Shown here piece by piece: positions 34,494-40,965 of a DNA stretch of 40,965 bases. The stretch comes from Parabacteroides sp. (GTDB lineage Bacteria; Bacteroidota; Bacteroidia; Bacteroidales; Tannerellaceae). The DNA lies in NCBI GenBank assembly GCA_017481945.1, contig JAFUOJ010000030.1:1-40965 (forward strand), read 5' to 3'. The stretch's first letter is position 1. Every line of letters begins with the position of its first letter. Both the position numbers and the translations under genes were made by a program. A model generated the notes under the pieces. It was not told the DNA's origin. It did no database searches and saw only the letters and a program-made list of their open reading frames with translations.

Positions 34494-35084
34494 TTATTTC
34501 TTGCTTCCGTTGAATCTTTGGCTTACAATGTCCCAATCGACAATCTTCCATAGCGCATTTAGATGATCCGGACGTCTGTTTTGATAATCTAAATAATAGG
34601 CATGTTCCCAAACGTCAAAGCCCAGTAGCGGACTCAAGCCATGTACGACGGGATTACTTCCGTTGATTTCTTTTGTAATGACAAGCTCGCCATGTTTGTC
34701 CTTAGATAGCCATACCCAGCCTGAACCGAACAATTCCGTCCCTGCCTTTACAAACTCTTTCTGGAAGTTTTCAAAGGAACCCCAGCCCTTGTTGATTGCT
34801 TCGGCAAGTGCTCCGGTCGGTCTGCCACCGCCATAAGGCGAAAATTGAGTGAAATACATATTATGGTTGAGTGTCTGCCCTGCATTATTAAAAAGAGCCC
34901 CATCAGCCTGTGCGACGATCTCTTTCAATGTTTTATTCTCAAAAGGAGTCCCCTGAATCAATTTATTCAGGTTATTTACATACGTCTGTAGATGTTTACC
35001 ATGATGAAACTCGATGGTCTCTTTTCCAATGGTTGGCTCCAATGCGTCAGGCGCATAGGGGAGTTGAATTAATTCAAATTTCAT
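34494..35084 (-). CDS. sodB: Superoxide dismutase, Fe/Mn type
   Basis: This enzyme converts superoxide to oxygen and hydrogen peroxide. From the ATG at 35084 it has 196 residues, with all four metal ligands: H27 (EFHHGKHLQTY), H74 (NHNMYF), D157 and H161 (FDVWEHAYYLDYQNRRP). The length and the ligand spacing match the Fe/Mn family, and in gut Bacteroidales such enzymes can often use either metal. The frame is open 26 codons further upstream with a hydrophobic stretch that looks like a signal peptide, but family members begin at MKFELIQLPYAPDALEP-like sequences, so I take the internal start. Confidence 0.93.
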   Translation of the reverse strand: MKFELIQLPYAPDALEPTIGKETIEFHHGKHLQTYVNNLNKLIQGTPFENKTLKEIVAQADGALFNNAGQTLNHNMYFTQFSPYGGGRPTGALAEAINKGWGSFENFQKEFVKAGTELFGSGWVWLSKDKHGELVITKEINGSNPVVHGLSPLLGFDVWEHAYYLDYQNRRPDHLNALWKIVDWDIVSQRFNGSKK

Positions 35085-35201
35085 GACTTCTTCTTTTTTA
35101 TTTGTTAATTGATTGCTACTATCTGTTGTCAGCAACAAAAGACTGAGGCATAATGTCAGCATGATTCATTCGTTTTTCTTTCTAACATTCAGGGGCTATT
35201 C

Positions 35202-35235
35202 TTTGTTCAACTTTCAACTATTTTCCCTATTTTCG
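35202..35235 (+). promoter_or_regulatory. Possible promoter of the 116-residue gene
   Basis: TTTG at 35202-35205 and TATTTTCG at 35228-35235 (22-base spacer) resemble the Bacteroidetes promoter with one mismatch. Confidence 0.4.
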
Positions 35236-35259
35236 CTCACGAATATTAATCGATACACT

Positions 35260-35610
35260 ATGACAACTATTCAGAAGACATTGGCAGAGCTGCCAGAGGA
35301 GAAGAAAGCCCTATTTGCTCCTGTTTTTGGAGATATAGATAAATTTTACACAACTGTTTATCTGATTGCTCGTAATGAGCACGTGACAGACCAGGAGAAG
35401 CCTGACCGTTACGAAGATCGTCTGCAAGTCATTCGCCAGATTCGCAACAAGGTAGAAAAGTTGGTTGATTCCTTTGGTTTGGAAGGATCCGAGATTGTAG
35501 CGGATATTGCCAGTGATTATTTTGAAGACTTTGTTAATTACAAAGAACCGGAGATTTCCCTCACGAATGAAGAATTCATCGGGATTATTCAGAAGATTTC
35601 AAGAACGTAG
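35260..35610 (+). CDS. Small cytoplasmic protein of unknown function
   Basis: From the ATG at 35260 the product has 116 residues and no signal peptide or membrane segment. It is acidic and probably helical (MTTIQKTLAELPEEKKALF, then RLQVIRQIRNKVEKLVDSFG and IASDYFEDFVNYKEPEI). I do not recognise a family. The open frame extends upstream to 35113, but that part is hydrophobic, low in quality and would overlap the 5' end of sodB on the other strand. A possible promoter at 35202-35235 fits the later start. A 41-base repeat array follows its stop. Confidence 0.65.
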   Translation: MTTIQKTLAELPEEKKALFAPVFGDIDKFYTTVYLIARNEHVTDQEKPDRYEDRLQVIRQIRNKVEKLVDSFGLEGSEIVADIASDYFEDFVNYKEPEISLTNEEFIGIIQKISRT

Positions 35611-35636
35611 GAAAAAGCAAAGAATAAGTTCTACTG

Positions 35637-35880
35637 TTTTCCAGCCTCCTGAAAAGTCCGAAACGATTTGAAAAGTGTTTTCCAGCTCCTGGAAAGCACT
35701 TTTTTGTTTTCAAAAATGATTTCCAGGGTCTGGAATTGATTTTTCAGTTTTCAAAAGTGTTTTCCAGCTGCTGGAATTGATTTTTGAAAAGTGAAAAACG
35801 TTTTCCAGGAGCTGGAAAAGACTTTTGGGTTCTTGAAAAAGATTTCCAGCGGCTGGAAATTATTTTTTGAAAATCTTATG
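35637..35880. repeat. 41-base tandem repeat array with palindromic cores
   Basis: The core TTTCCAG-NNN-CTGGAAA recurs six times. Its CCAG starts at 35641, 35682, 35723, 35764, 35805 and 35846, always exactly 41 bases apart; the first copy is degenerate. The three central bases vary (CTC, GGT, CTG, GAG, CGG). Near the half-period lies a second, A/T dyad such as TTTTG-TTTT-CAAAA (35702-35715). A 41-base period cannot keep a reading frame, so this is not a repeated protein. Confidence 0.88.
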
Positions 35881-35890
35881 GTCGGAAAGC

Positions 35891-35921
35891 TTTGCTGCTT
35901 CCTAAAAATTATATACGTTTG
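35891..35921 (+). promoter_or_regulatory. Consensus promoter of the glycyl radical enzyme operon
   Basis: TTTG at 35891-35894, exactly 19 bases, then TACGTTTG at 35914-35921: a perfect Bacteroidetes promoter. Transcription should begin near 35928, giving a leader of about 215 bases. Confidence 0.75.
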
Positions 35922-35969
35922 TGACGATTTATATGCATTCTCTGTGTATAACTTTTAAATGAATACAAT

Positions 35970-36017
35970 ATGTTCGTTAAATCTTACAGACGACTATTCA
36001 ATTGCCTGATCGCTTAG
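35970..36017 (+). CDS. Putative 15-codon leader peptide
   Basis: A short frame (MFVKSYRRLFNCLIA) starts at 35970 and ends in TAG at 36015-36017, inside the loop of a terminator-like hairpin. It lies in the leader of the glycyl radical enzyme operon. Translation is not shown; the placement resembles attenuation leaders. Confidence 0.35.
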   Translation: MFVKSYRRLFNCLIA

Positions 36018-36113
36018 CTGGCAATTTTCTTTTCGCTTTTGCCTGTTCGGGCAGGGGCTTTTCCCTATACATTATATATATGGTAGTCCGGTCAAGAGGT
36101 GGACTTGCTATAT
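36000..36113 (+). promoter_or_regulatory. Structured leader with terminator-like hairpin, candidate attenuator
   Basis: Three hairpins follow one another. AATTGCC (36000-36006) pairs with GGCAATT (36020-36026), then TTTCTTTT. CCTG and CAGG (36042-36045, 36051-36055 region) form the second, followed by GGCTTTT. AGTCC (36085-36089) pairs with GGACT (36101-36105), flanked by outer TATA arms. The first looks like an intrinsic terminator before the coding region. Confidence 0.5.
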
Positions 36114-36145
36114 CAACATTCATCAGATAAAAACAATTTACAAAT

Positions 36146-38584
36146 ATGAATACATGTACAGCTCAACGCGCACCTCACAGTGCGTCTAACTTTGCACCCT
36201 CAGTGGAGGCAAATGCTTTTGGTATGAACGACCGTATCAAACGTCTTCGGAAAGAAACTTTTGACGCGGAACCCTCTTTGTCTATCGAACGAGCGTTGAT
36301 TGAGACTCGTTTTTATAAAGAGAACTACGGAAAGTATCCGATACCTATCTTACGGGCTAAAAACTTTTATGAAATCTGTAGACAGAAGACGATTTATATC
36401 GGCAAGGACGAGTTGATCGTGGGAGAGCGCGGGCCGAAACCAAAATGTGTGCCGACATTCCCGGAATTGACCTGCCACAGTGTCGAGGATTTGCATGTAT
36501 TGAATACGCGCGAATTACAACGCTATACAATCAGTCAGGAAGATATTGATACGTATGAACGGGAAGTAATTCCCTATTGGAAGGGACGTACGCAACGGGA
36601 ACGTATTTTTGGCCACGTGCCGCAGGAATGGAAAGAAGCGTATGAGGTCGGCATGTTCACGGAGTTTATGGAGCAGCGTGCCCCGGGCCATACAGCGTTG
36701 GATGGAAAAGTCTATCGGTTTGGTTTGTTGGATTTGAAGGAGCGGATTCAAAAAGAGCTGGATGATTTGGATTTTATGAACGATCCGGAAGCGACAGACA
36801 AGCAGGAGGAGCTGACGGCAATGGCTATCTCGTGTGACGCTGCCATCCTGTTTGCCGAACGTCATGCGGATCTGGCTGACGAGATGGCTTTGACAGAAAA
36901 GGATCCGAAACGTGTGGAAGAGCTGCGTAAAATTGCAGAAGTGTGTCGTTGGGTCCCGGCCCATGCGCCGCGTGACTATTGGGAGGCTATTCAGATGTAT
37001 TGGTTTGTCCATTTGGGAACAATTACGGAATTGAATGGTTGGGACGCGATGAATCCGGGACATTTTGATCAACATTTGGCTCCTTTTTATGAAAAGGGGA
37101 TTGCGGAAGGAACTCTGACACGTGATCAGGCCAAGGAATTAATGTCCTGCTTCTTTATTAAAGTGAACAATCATACGGCGCCTCCTAAAGTGGGTATCAC
37201 AGCGAAAGAAAGCGGTACGTATAATGATTTTACGAACCTGAATATCGGTGGCGTGAAAGCGGACGGCAGTGACGGAGTGAGTGAAGTCTCGTACATCATG
37301 TTGGAGACAATCGAAGAGCTTCATATCTTACAGCCAGGAAGTGCCATTCATATCAGCGCCCGAACACCAGAGCGCTTTTTGCGTGCCGGCTGTAAAGTGA
37401 TTCGTCAAGGTCATGGTTACCCTTCGGTTTTCAATCCGGATGTCTATATACAGGAGTTAATGCGTCAGGGGAAATCTTTGCATGACGCACGAGAAGGGGG
37501 ATGTAGTGGATGTATTGAAGTGGGTGCTTTTGGTAAGGAAGCCTACGTGTTAACGGGTTACTTGAATGTACCGAAGATTTTAGAGGTAACGCTCAATAAC
37601 GGATGGGATCCGGTGTCTGGTCGTAAGGTGGGATTGGAGACGGGAGATCCGCGTGGATTCGCTACGTATGAGGAATTGTACGCTGCCTTCTTGAAGCAGG
37701 TTCAGTATTTTGTGGATATGAAGGTGAGAGTAAGTAATTATATCGACCGTATGTTTGCGAAGTATGCACCGGCGACCTTCTTGTCTCTCTTCATTGATGA
37801 CTGTATTGCGAAGGGAAGAGATTATTATAATTGTGGACCACGTTACAACACGACTTATATACAATGTACCGGTCTGGGAACAATTACAGATAGTTTGGCA
37901 ACTTTGAAAAAGCATGTATTTGAAGAAAAGCGTTGGTCGATGGATGAACTGTTGCAGGCAATGGCTAATAACTTTGAGGGAGCGGAAGCAATGCGCCAGA
38001 TGATTCTGAACCGAACTCCATTCTTTGGGAATGATGATGAATATGCTGATAATATTGCGGTGAAAGTCTTTAATGACCTGTATGACGCTATCGAAGGGAA
38101 ACCCAATACGAAAGGGGAATGTTTCCATCTGAATATGTTGTCTACGACTTGTCACGTCTATTTTGGTAAGGTAATGGGGGCAACGCCTAATGGCCGTCTG
38201 GCTGGTCGGGCTATTTCAGACGGAACCTCTCCTTCACACGGAGCGGATACACACGGACCGTCTGCCGTAATCAAATCGCTTGGTAAATTGGATCAGGTGA
38301 AGAGTGGAGGAACCTTATTGAATCAGCGTTTCTTACCAAGTTTATTAAAGAGGGAGGAAGACATCTCGAAGTTGGCTTCGTTGATTCGTAGTTATTTTGC
38401 CTTGGGTGGACATCATATTCAGTTTAATATTGTAGATACTGAAACGCTGTATGCGGCTCAAAAGTGTCCGGAAGACTATCGAGACCTCTTGGTTCGTGTC
38501 GCAGGGTATAGTGACTATTTTAACGATATGAATGCCGATCTACAGGCCGATGTGATTATGAGAACAGAACAGGAAAGTTTTTAA
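36146..38584 (+). CDS. Glycyl radical enzyme, trans-4-hydroxy-L-proline dehydratase-like
   Basis: The 812-residue protein belongs to the pyruvate formate-lyase/dehydratase superfamily, which is active only without oxygen. The thiyl cysteine is C456 in GGCSGCIEVGAFGKEAYVLT, with E458 as the likely base, and the glycyl radical site is G787 in RVAGYSDYFNDM. The stretch CSGCIE-x-GAFGKEAYVLTGYLN resembles hydroxyproline dehydratase (HypD) more than formate, glycerol or choline lyases; RAPGHT (178-183) also fits. HypD makes pyrroline-5-carboxylate from 4-hydroxyproline, as from collagen. No proC reductase gene is next to it. The first 26 residues are atypical, and an ATG at 36224 (MNDRIKRLRKETF) is the more usual family start. 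The activating enzyme follows 6 bases later. Confidence 0.8.
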   Translation: MNTCTAQRAPHSASNFAPSVEANAFGMNDRIKRLRKETFDAEPSLSIERALIETRFYKENYGKYPIPILRAKNFYEICRQKTIYIGKDELIVGERGPKPKCVPTFPELTCHSVEDLHVLNTRELQRYTISQEDIDTYEREVIPYWKGRTQRERIFGHVPQEWKEAYEVGMFTEFMEQRAPGHTALDGKVYRFGLLDLKERIQKELDDLDFMNDPEATDKQEELTAMAISCDAAILFAERHADLADEMALTEKDPKRVEELRKIAEVCRWVPAHAPRDYWEAIQMYWFVHLGTITELNGWDAMNPGHFDQHLAPFYEKGIAEGTLTRDQAKELMSCFFIKVNNHTAPPKVGITAKESGTYNDFTNLNIGGVKADGSDGVSEVSYIMLETIEELHILQPGSAIHISARTPERFLRAGCKVIRQGHGYPSVFNPDVYIQELMRQGKSLHDAREGGCSGCIEVGAFGKEAYVLTGYLNVPKILEVTLNNGWDPVSGRKVGLETGDPRGFATYEELYAAFLKQVQYFVDMKVRVSNYIDRMFAKYAPATFLSLFIDDCIAKGRDYYNCGPRYNTTYIQCTGLGTITDSLATLKKHVFEEKRWSMDELLQAMANNFEGAEAMRQMILNRTPFFGNDDEYADNIAVKVFNDLYDAIEGKPNTKGECFHLNMLSTTCHVYFGKVMGATPNGRLAGRAISDGTSPSHGADTHGPSAVIKSLGKLDQVKSGGTLLNQRFLPSLLKREEDISKLASLIRSYFALGGHHIQFNIVDTETLYAAQKCPEDYRDLLVRVAGYSDYFNDMNADLQADVIMRTEQESF

Positions 38585-38590
38585 TCGGTT

Positions 38591-39496
38591 ATGTTGATTT
38601 TCGATATAAAGCGGTATGCAATTAATGACGGGCCGGGCATTCGGATTACTATTTTCATGAAAGGATGTCCGCTGTCATGCGTTTGGTGTCATAATCCCGA
38701 GGGTGTTTCCAGCCGGAAACAGAAGTTATATACGAAGAAGAAATGTATCGGCTGTCAAACCTGTGTCAAAGTCTGTCCCCAACAGGCTTTGACACTTACG
38801 ACTGAGGGAATCGTGACGGATTCGTCTAAATGTAATTTGTGTGGAACTTGTGCTGCCGAATGTCCTGCGTTAGCTATGGAAATATCCGGAACAGAGTATT
38901 CGACAGAGGCTCTGATGAAAGAGATAGAAAAGGAGACGCTCTTCATGGACCGTTCGGAAGGCGGAGTTACTTTCTGTGGGGGAGAACCGCTTTTACATCC
39001 GGAGCCTTTATTGGAATTACTTCGGAAATGTGGAGAATTGAGAATTCATCGGGCGGTGGATACGACCTTGTTTGCAAAACCAGAGATTGTACGCGAGGTC
39101 ATGGAAAACTGTGAGTTATTTTTAGTCGATCTGAAACAAATGGATTCTGCTAAGCATAAGCAATATTGCGGAGTCCCGAATGAGTTGATTCTTTCTAATC
39201 TTAGAATGATTGCAGAGCAGGGGCAAGATTTCTATTTGCGTATTCCTTTGATTGAAGGGGTAAATGCCGATGAAGAGAATATAAGGCAAAGTGCAGAGTT
39301 TTTAGCCTCTCTTCCTTGGAAACACCGAACGGTAAACTTATTGCCCTATCATGATATAGGTAAAGGAAAGCATGAGAAGTTAGGTACGATTTACAATCCG
39401 AAGCAATATCCGTTTTCTGCTCCTTCCGAGGAAAATCTTCAACATTGTCGTGAGATTTTTGCGCAGTATGGGATTGTAACAACTGTAGGCGGGTAA
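38591..39496 (+). CDS. Glycyl radical enzyme activating protein (radical SAM)
   Basis: This 301-residue enzyme uses S-adenosylmethionine to make the glycyl radical on the upstream enzyme. The radical SAM cluster motif is C26-x3-C30-x2-C33 (GCPLSCVWC). It is followed by a two-cluster ferredoxin insert with C52, C55, C58, C62 and C81, C84, C87, C91, typical of dehydratase activases and absent from pyruvate formate-lyase activase. Later motifs are FCGGEPLLHP and LLPYHDIGKGKHEKLG. The start is 6 bases after the enzyme gene, so the two are co-translated partners. Confidence 0.93.
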   Translation: MLIFDIKRYAINDGPGIRITIFMKGCPLSCVWCHNPEGVSSRKQKLYTKKKCIGCQTCVKVCPQQALTLTTEGIVTDSSKCNLCGTCAAECPALAMEISGTEYSTEALMKEIEKETLFMDRSEGGVTFCGGEPLLHPEPLLELLRKCGELRIHRAVDTTLFAKPEIVREVMENCELFLVDLKQMDSAKHKQYCGVPNELILSNLRMIAEQGQDFYLRIPLIEGVNADEENIRQSAEFLASLPWKHRTVNLLPYHDIGKGKHEKLGTIYNPKQYPFSAPSEENLQHCREIFAQYGIVTTVGG

Positions 39497-39557
39497 GTTT
39501 AAGGAGGTATATTGGGCACTTTTACCTTCCTATTTGTTCTGAAAAAGTCAGGAGTAC

Positions 39558-39589
39558 TTTTAGATATTATAGGTTATTTTGTATATTTG
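39558..39589 (+). promoter_or_regulatory. Promoter for the GtrA-family gene
   Basis: TATATTTG at 39582-39589 with TTTT at 39558-39561 and a 20-base spacer. The transcript would begin near 39596. Confidence 0.5.
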
Positions 39590-39607
39590 CCCATCAAAAA
39601 AAGACGT

Positions 39608-39997
39608 GTGGGAGAAATAAAGAACACAGTTCGTATACTTCGATTCATCTTAATTGGCACTTTGAATGCCTTGATTACAGCTTTGGTTGTTTGGCTAATG
39701 ATGGATAAATTGAATTGTAATTATATAGTAGCAAACGTTGCTGCTTATGTAATTGCGCAGACTCATAATTTCTTTTGGAGTAAATATTGGATATTTACCT
39801 CTCGGAACGGGAAATTTCATCGTGAAATTCCTCTTTTCTTAATTGCTTTTGCTTGTGCGTATGGTTCTCAGTTCTTGGCTTTATTGATTATGGTAGAAGC
39901 TTTAGGACTGAATGAATATTTAGCGCAATTCCTTGGTTTATTTGTTTATGGTGCAGTTAATTTCTTGATGAATAAGCGAGTTACATTTAAGAAATAG
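39608..39997 (+). CDS. GtrA-family membrane protein
   Basis: From the GTG at 39608 the protein has 129 residues and four transmembrane helices, with motifs RFILIGTLNALITALVVWL, ANVAAYVIAQTHNFFWSKYW, FTSRNGKFH and LGLFVYGAVNFLMNKRVTFK. This is the GtrA/DPMS-like family, small membrane proteins thought to flip or present lipid-linked sugars for cell-surface polysaccharides. I prefer the GTG because a promoter box (39582-39589) lies upstream of it. A TTG at 39512, nine bases after an AAGGAGG, would give 161 residues and is the alternative. No glycosyltransferase is adjacent. Confidence 0.8.
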   Translation: MGEIKNTVRILRFILIGTLNALITALVVWLMMDKLNCNYIVANVAAYVIAQTHNFFWSKYWIFTSRNGKFHREIPLFLIAFACAYGSQFLALLIMVEALGLNEYLAQFLGLFVYGAVNFLMNKRVTFKK

Positions 39998-40085
39998 AAC
40001 AGGGAATATGATTACTATCCAATTAAAAATGTACTTTTTCGTATAAATAACCTTTATAGCTCTTTTAATTGTGGAAATTCCGCTT

Positions 40086-40093
40086 TATTTTTG
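40086..40093 (+). promoter_or_regulatory. -7 box of rhaB
   Basis: TATTTTTG at 40086-40093, with TTTT at 40063-40066 and a 19-base spacer, lies 31 bases before the rhamnulokinase start. Confidence 0.45.
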
Positions 40094-40124
40094 TAAGATA
40101 AAAACAAAAGATATATTTTATACC

Positions 40125-40965
40125 ATGAAGAAATATAATTTTTTAGCATTTGACATAGGGGCGACGAGCGGTCGTGCTGTATTAGGGACGTTAGAAGGAG
40201 ATAAGTTTGAAATGCAGGAGATCCATCGTTATCCGAATGCGATCATGGAGTTGCATGGCAAATATTATTGGAACATCTACCGTTTATACGAAGCTCTAAA
40301 AGAGAGTTTAGTCATTTGTGCCCGACAGAATATCCAACCGGATTCCATAGGGATCGATACCTGGGGAGTTGACTTTGGCTGTATTGGAAAAGACGGTTCT
40401 TTACTTGGACTTCCTCGTGCCTATCGTGATCCGTATACGGAAGGAGCTCCGGACGAGTATTTTAAGCGTGTTCCACGTGCAGAGGTCTATAACCGTACCG
40501 GAATTCAAATCATGAACTTCAACAGTCTGTTCCAACTATTCCGAATGAAGGAGGAGGGATTCGCTCCGTTGGAAGCAGCCGAAGAAATACTATTCATCCC
40601 GGATTTATTATCATACTTACTGACCGGAAAGAAGGTTTGTGAATATACAGACGCTTCTACCTCCCAGCTATTAAACCCGGTAACAAAGGAGTTTGAAAAG
40701 AGATTATTGGAAGCAGCCGGTGTACCGGCTTCCCTACTTCGCCCGGTGGTCATGCCCGGGACACGTGTCGGTGAACTGACAGACGCGCTTGCCAAGGAAA
40801 CGGGAATCGGGAAAATCCCGGTAGTAGCAGTAGCCGGTCACGATACCGCTTCAGCAGTAGCTGCAGTTCCGGCTCAAGACCGTGAATTCGCTTATCTGAG
40901 TAGCGGAACATGGAGCTTGATGGGTATCGAAACCGAAGAACCGATCATCACAGAAGAATCATTCA
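40125..40965 (+). CDS. rhaB: Rhamnulokinase (3' end outside window)
   Basis: RhaB phosphorylates L-rhamnulose in rhamnose breakdown. The frame is open for 280 codons from ATG 40125 to the right edge and so is truncated. The N-terminal FGGY-kinase part is clear: AFDIGATSGRAVLGTL, then IDTWGVDFGCIGKDGSLLG, LPRAYRDPYTEG and TGIQIMNFNSLFQL. A phosphate-binding stretch, VAGHDTASAVAAVP, and YLSSGTWSLMG follow. These features fit rhamnulokinase rather than xylulo- or glycerol kinase. In Bacteroidales the gene is usually followed by rhaI and other rhamnose genes, which would lie beyond the window. Confidence 0.9.
   Translation, partial: MKKYNFLAFDIGATSGRAVLGTLEGDKFEMQEIHRYPNAIMELHGKYYWNIYRLYEALKESLVICARQNIQPDSIGIDTWGVDFGCIGKDGSLLGLPRAYRDPYTEGAPDEYFKRVPRAEVYNRTGIQIMNFNSLFQLFRMKEEGFAPLEAAEEILFIPDLLSYLLTGKKVCEYTDASTSQLLNPVTKEFEKRLLEAAGVPASLLRPVVMPGTRVGELTDALAKETGIGKIPVVAVAGHDTASAVAAVPAQDREFAYLSSGTWSLMGIETEEPIITEESF

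Noticed and set aside
35085-35162. N-terminal signal peptide on superoxide dismutase
   Set aside because: The 26 upstream codons are hydrophobic, but family members begin at the later ATG and the ligand numbering then matches exactly.
37580-38155. A 191-codon minus-strand frame inside the glycyl radical enzyme gene
   Set aside because: Antisense shadow caused by the codon composition of the enzyme gene.

Overview
The window comes from the chromosome of a Bacteroidales bacterium, most like Parabacteroides, Bacteroides or Tannerella. The evidence is the family content (DUF5686 carboxypeptidase-regulatory protein, DUF5103/type IX secretion plug protein, DUF5103-like and DUF4136 envelope proteins, Bacteroidales-type AraC regulators), the recurring Bacteroidetes sigma-ABfr promoter pattern (TTTG, about 19-21 bases, TAnnTTTG) and the near absence of Shine-Dalgarno sequences. 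I cannot fix the genus. There is no rRNA, insertion sequence, phage or CRISPR array; it reads as ordinary core chromosome with a few decayed genes and several unusual non-coding repeat tracts.

Layout. 1-3.6 kb: a DUF5686 protein cut by the left edge, a DnaG-like CHC2 zinc-finger protein and a T9SS-plug-family protein. 3.7-9.6 kb: a complete nqrABCDEF operon for the Na+-pumping NADH:quinone oxidoreductase, with its promoter and terminator. 9.9-15.4 kb: a small secreted peptide, an RND efflux pump gene with a C-terminal frameshift, its membrane-fusion lipoprotein and a divergent AraC regulator. 15.4-18.5 kb: a DUF2007 protein, an orphan HsdR-N nuclease-fold protein, holA, an 830-base AT-rich non-coding tract full of TTGTA/TACAA dyads, and a small HTH protein. 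18.5-20.2 kb: pyrK-pyrD (pyrimidine synthesis). 20.4-23.4 kb: a secreted GH36 alpha-galactosidase and an MgtC-family membrane protein.

23.4-27.7 kb: a minus-strand serB / Dabb / C_GCAxxG_C_C operon, a thioredoxin-fold protein without its active cysteines, an AraC pseudogene with a nonsense codon and a deleted DNA-binding domain, and a secreted NTF2-like protein. 27.7-32 kb: a 42-base tandem palindromic array, then mutS2 and a PDZ-DUF4136-PDZ exported protein. 32-34 kb: grpE-dnaJ and two tRNA genes (Tyr, Thr). 34.5-36 kb: Fe/Mn superoxide dismutase, a hypothetical gene, and a second tandem palindromic array with 41-base period. 36-39.5 kb: a glycyl radical enzyme resembling trans-4-hydroxy-L-proline dehydratase with its activating enzyme, behind a consensus promoter and a roughly 215-base structured leader that includes a 15-codon peptide. 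39.6-41 kb: a GtrA-family protein and the start of rhamnulokinase.

The most interesting signals are non-coding. Arrays with exact 42-, 41- and 23-base periods, unrelated in sequence, consist of tandem palindromes; in the two long ones a second dyad sits near the half-period, so there is a dyad about every two helical turns. The glycyl-radical-enzyme leader also looks like an attenuator or other riboregulator. All calls rest on reading the sequence; no database search was possible.
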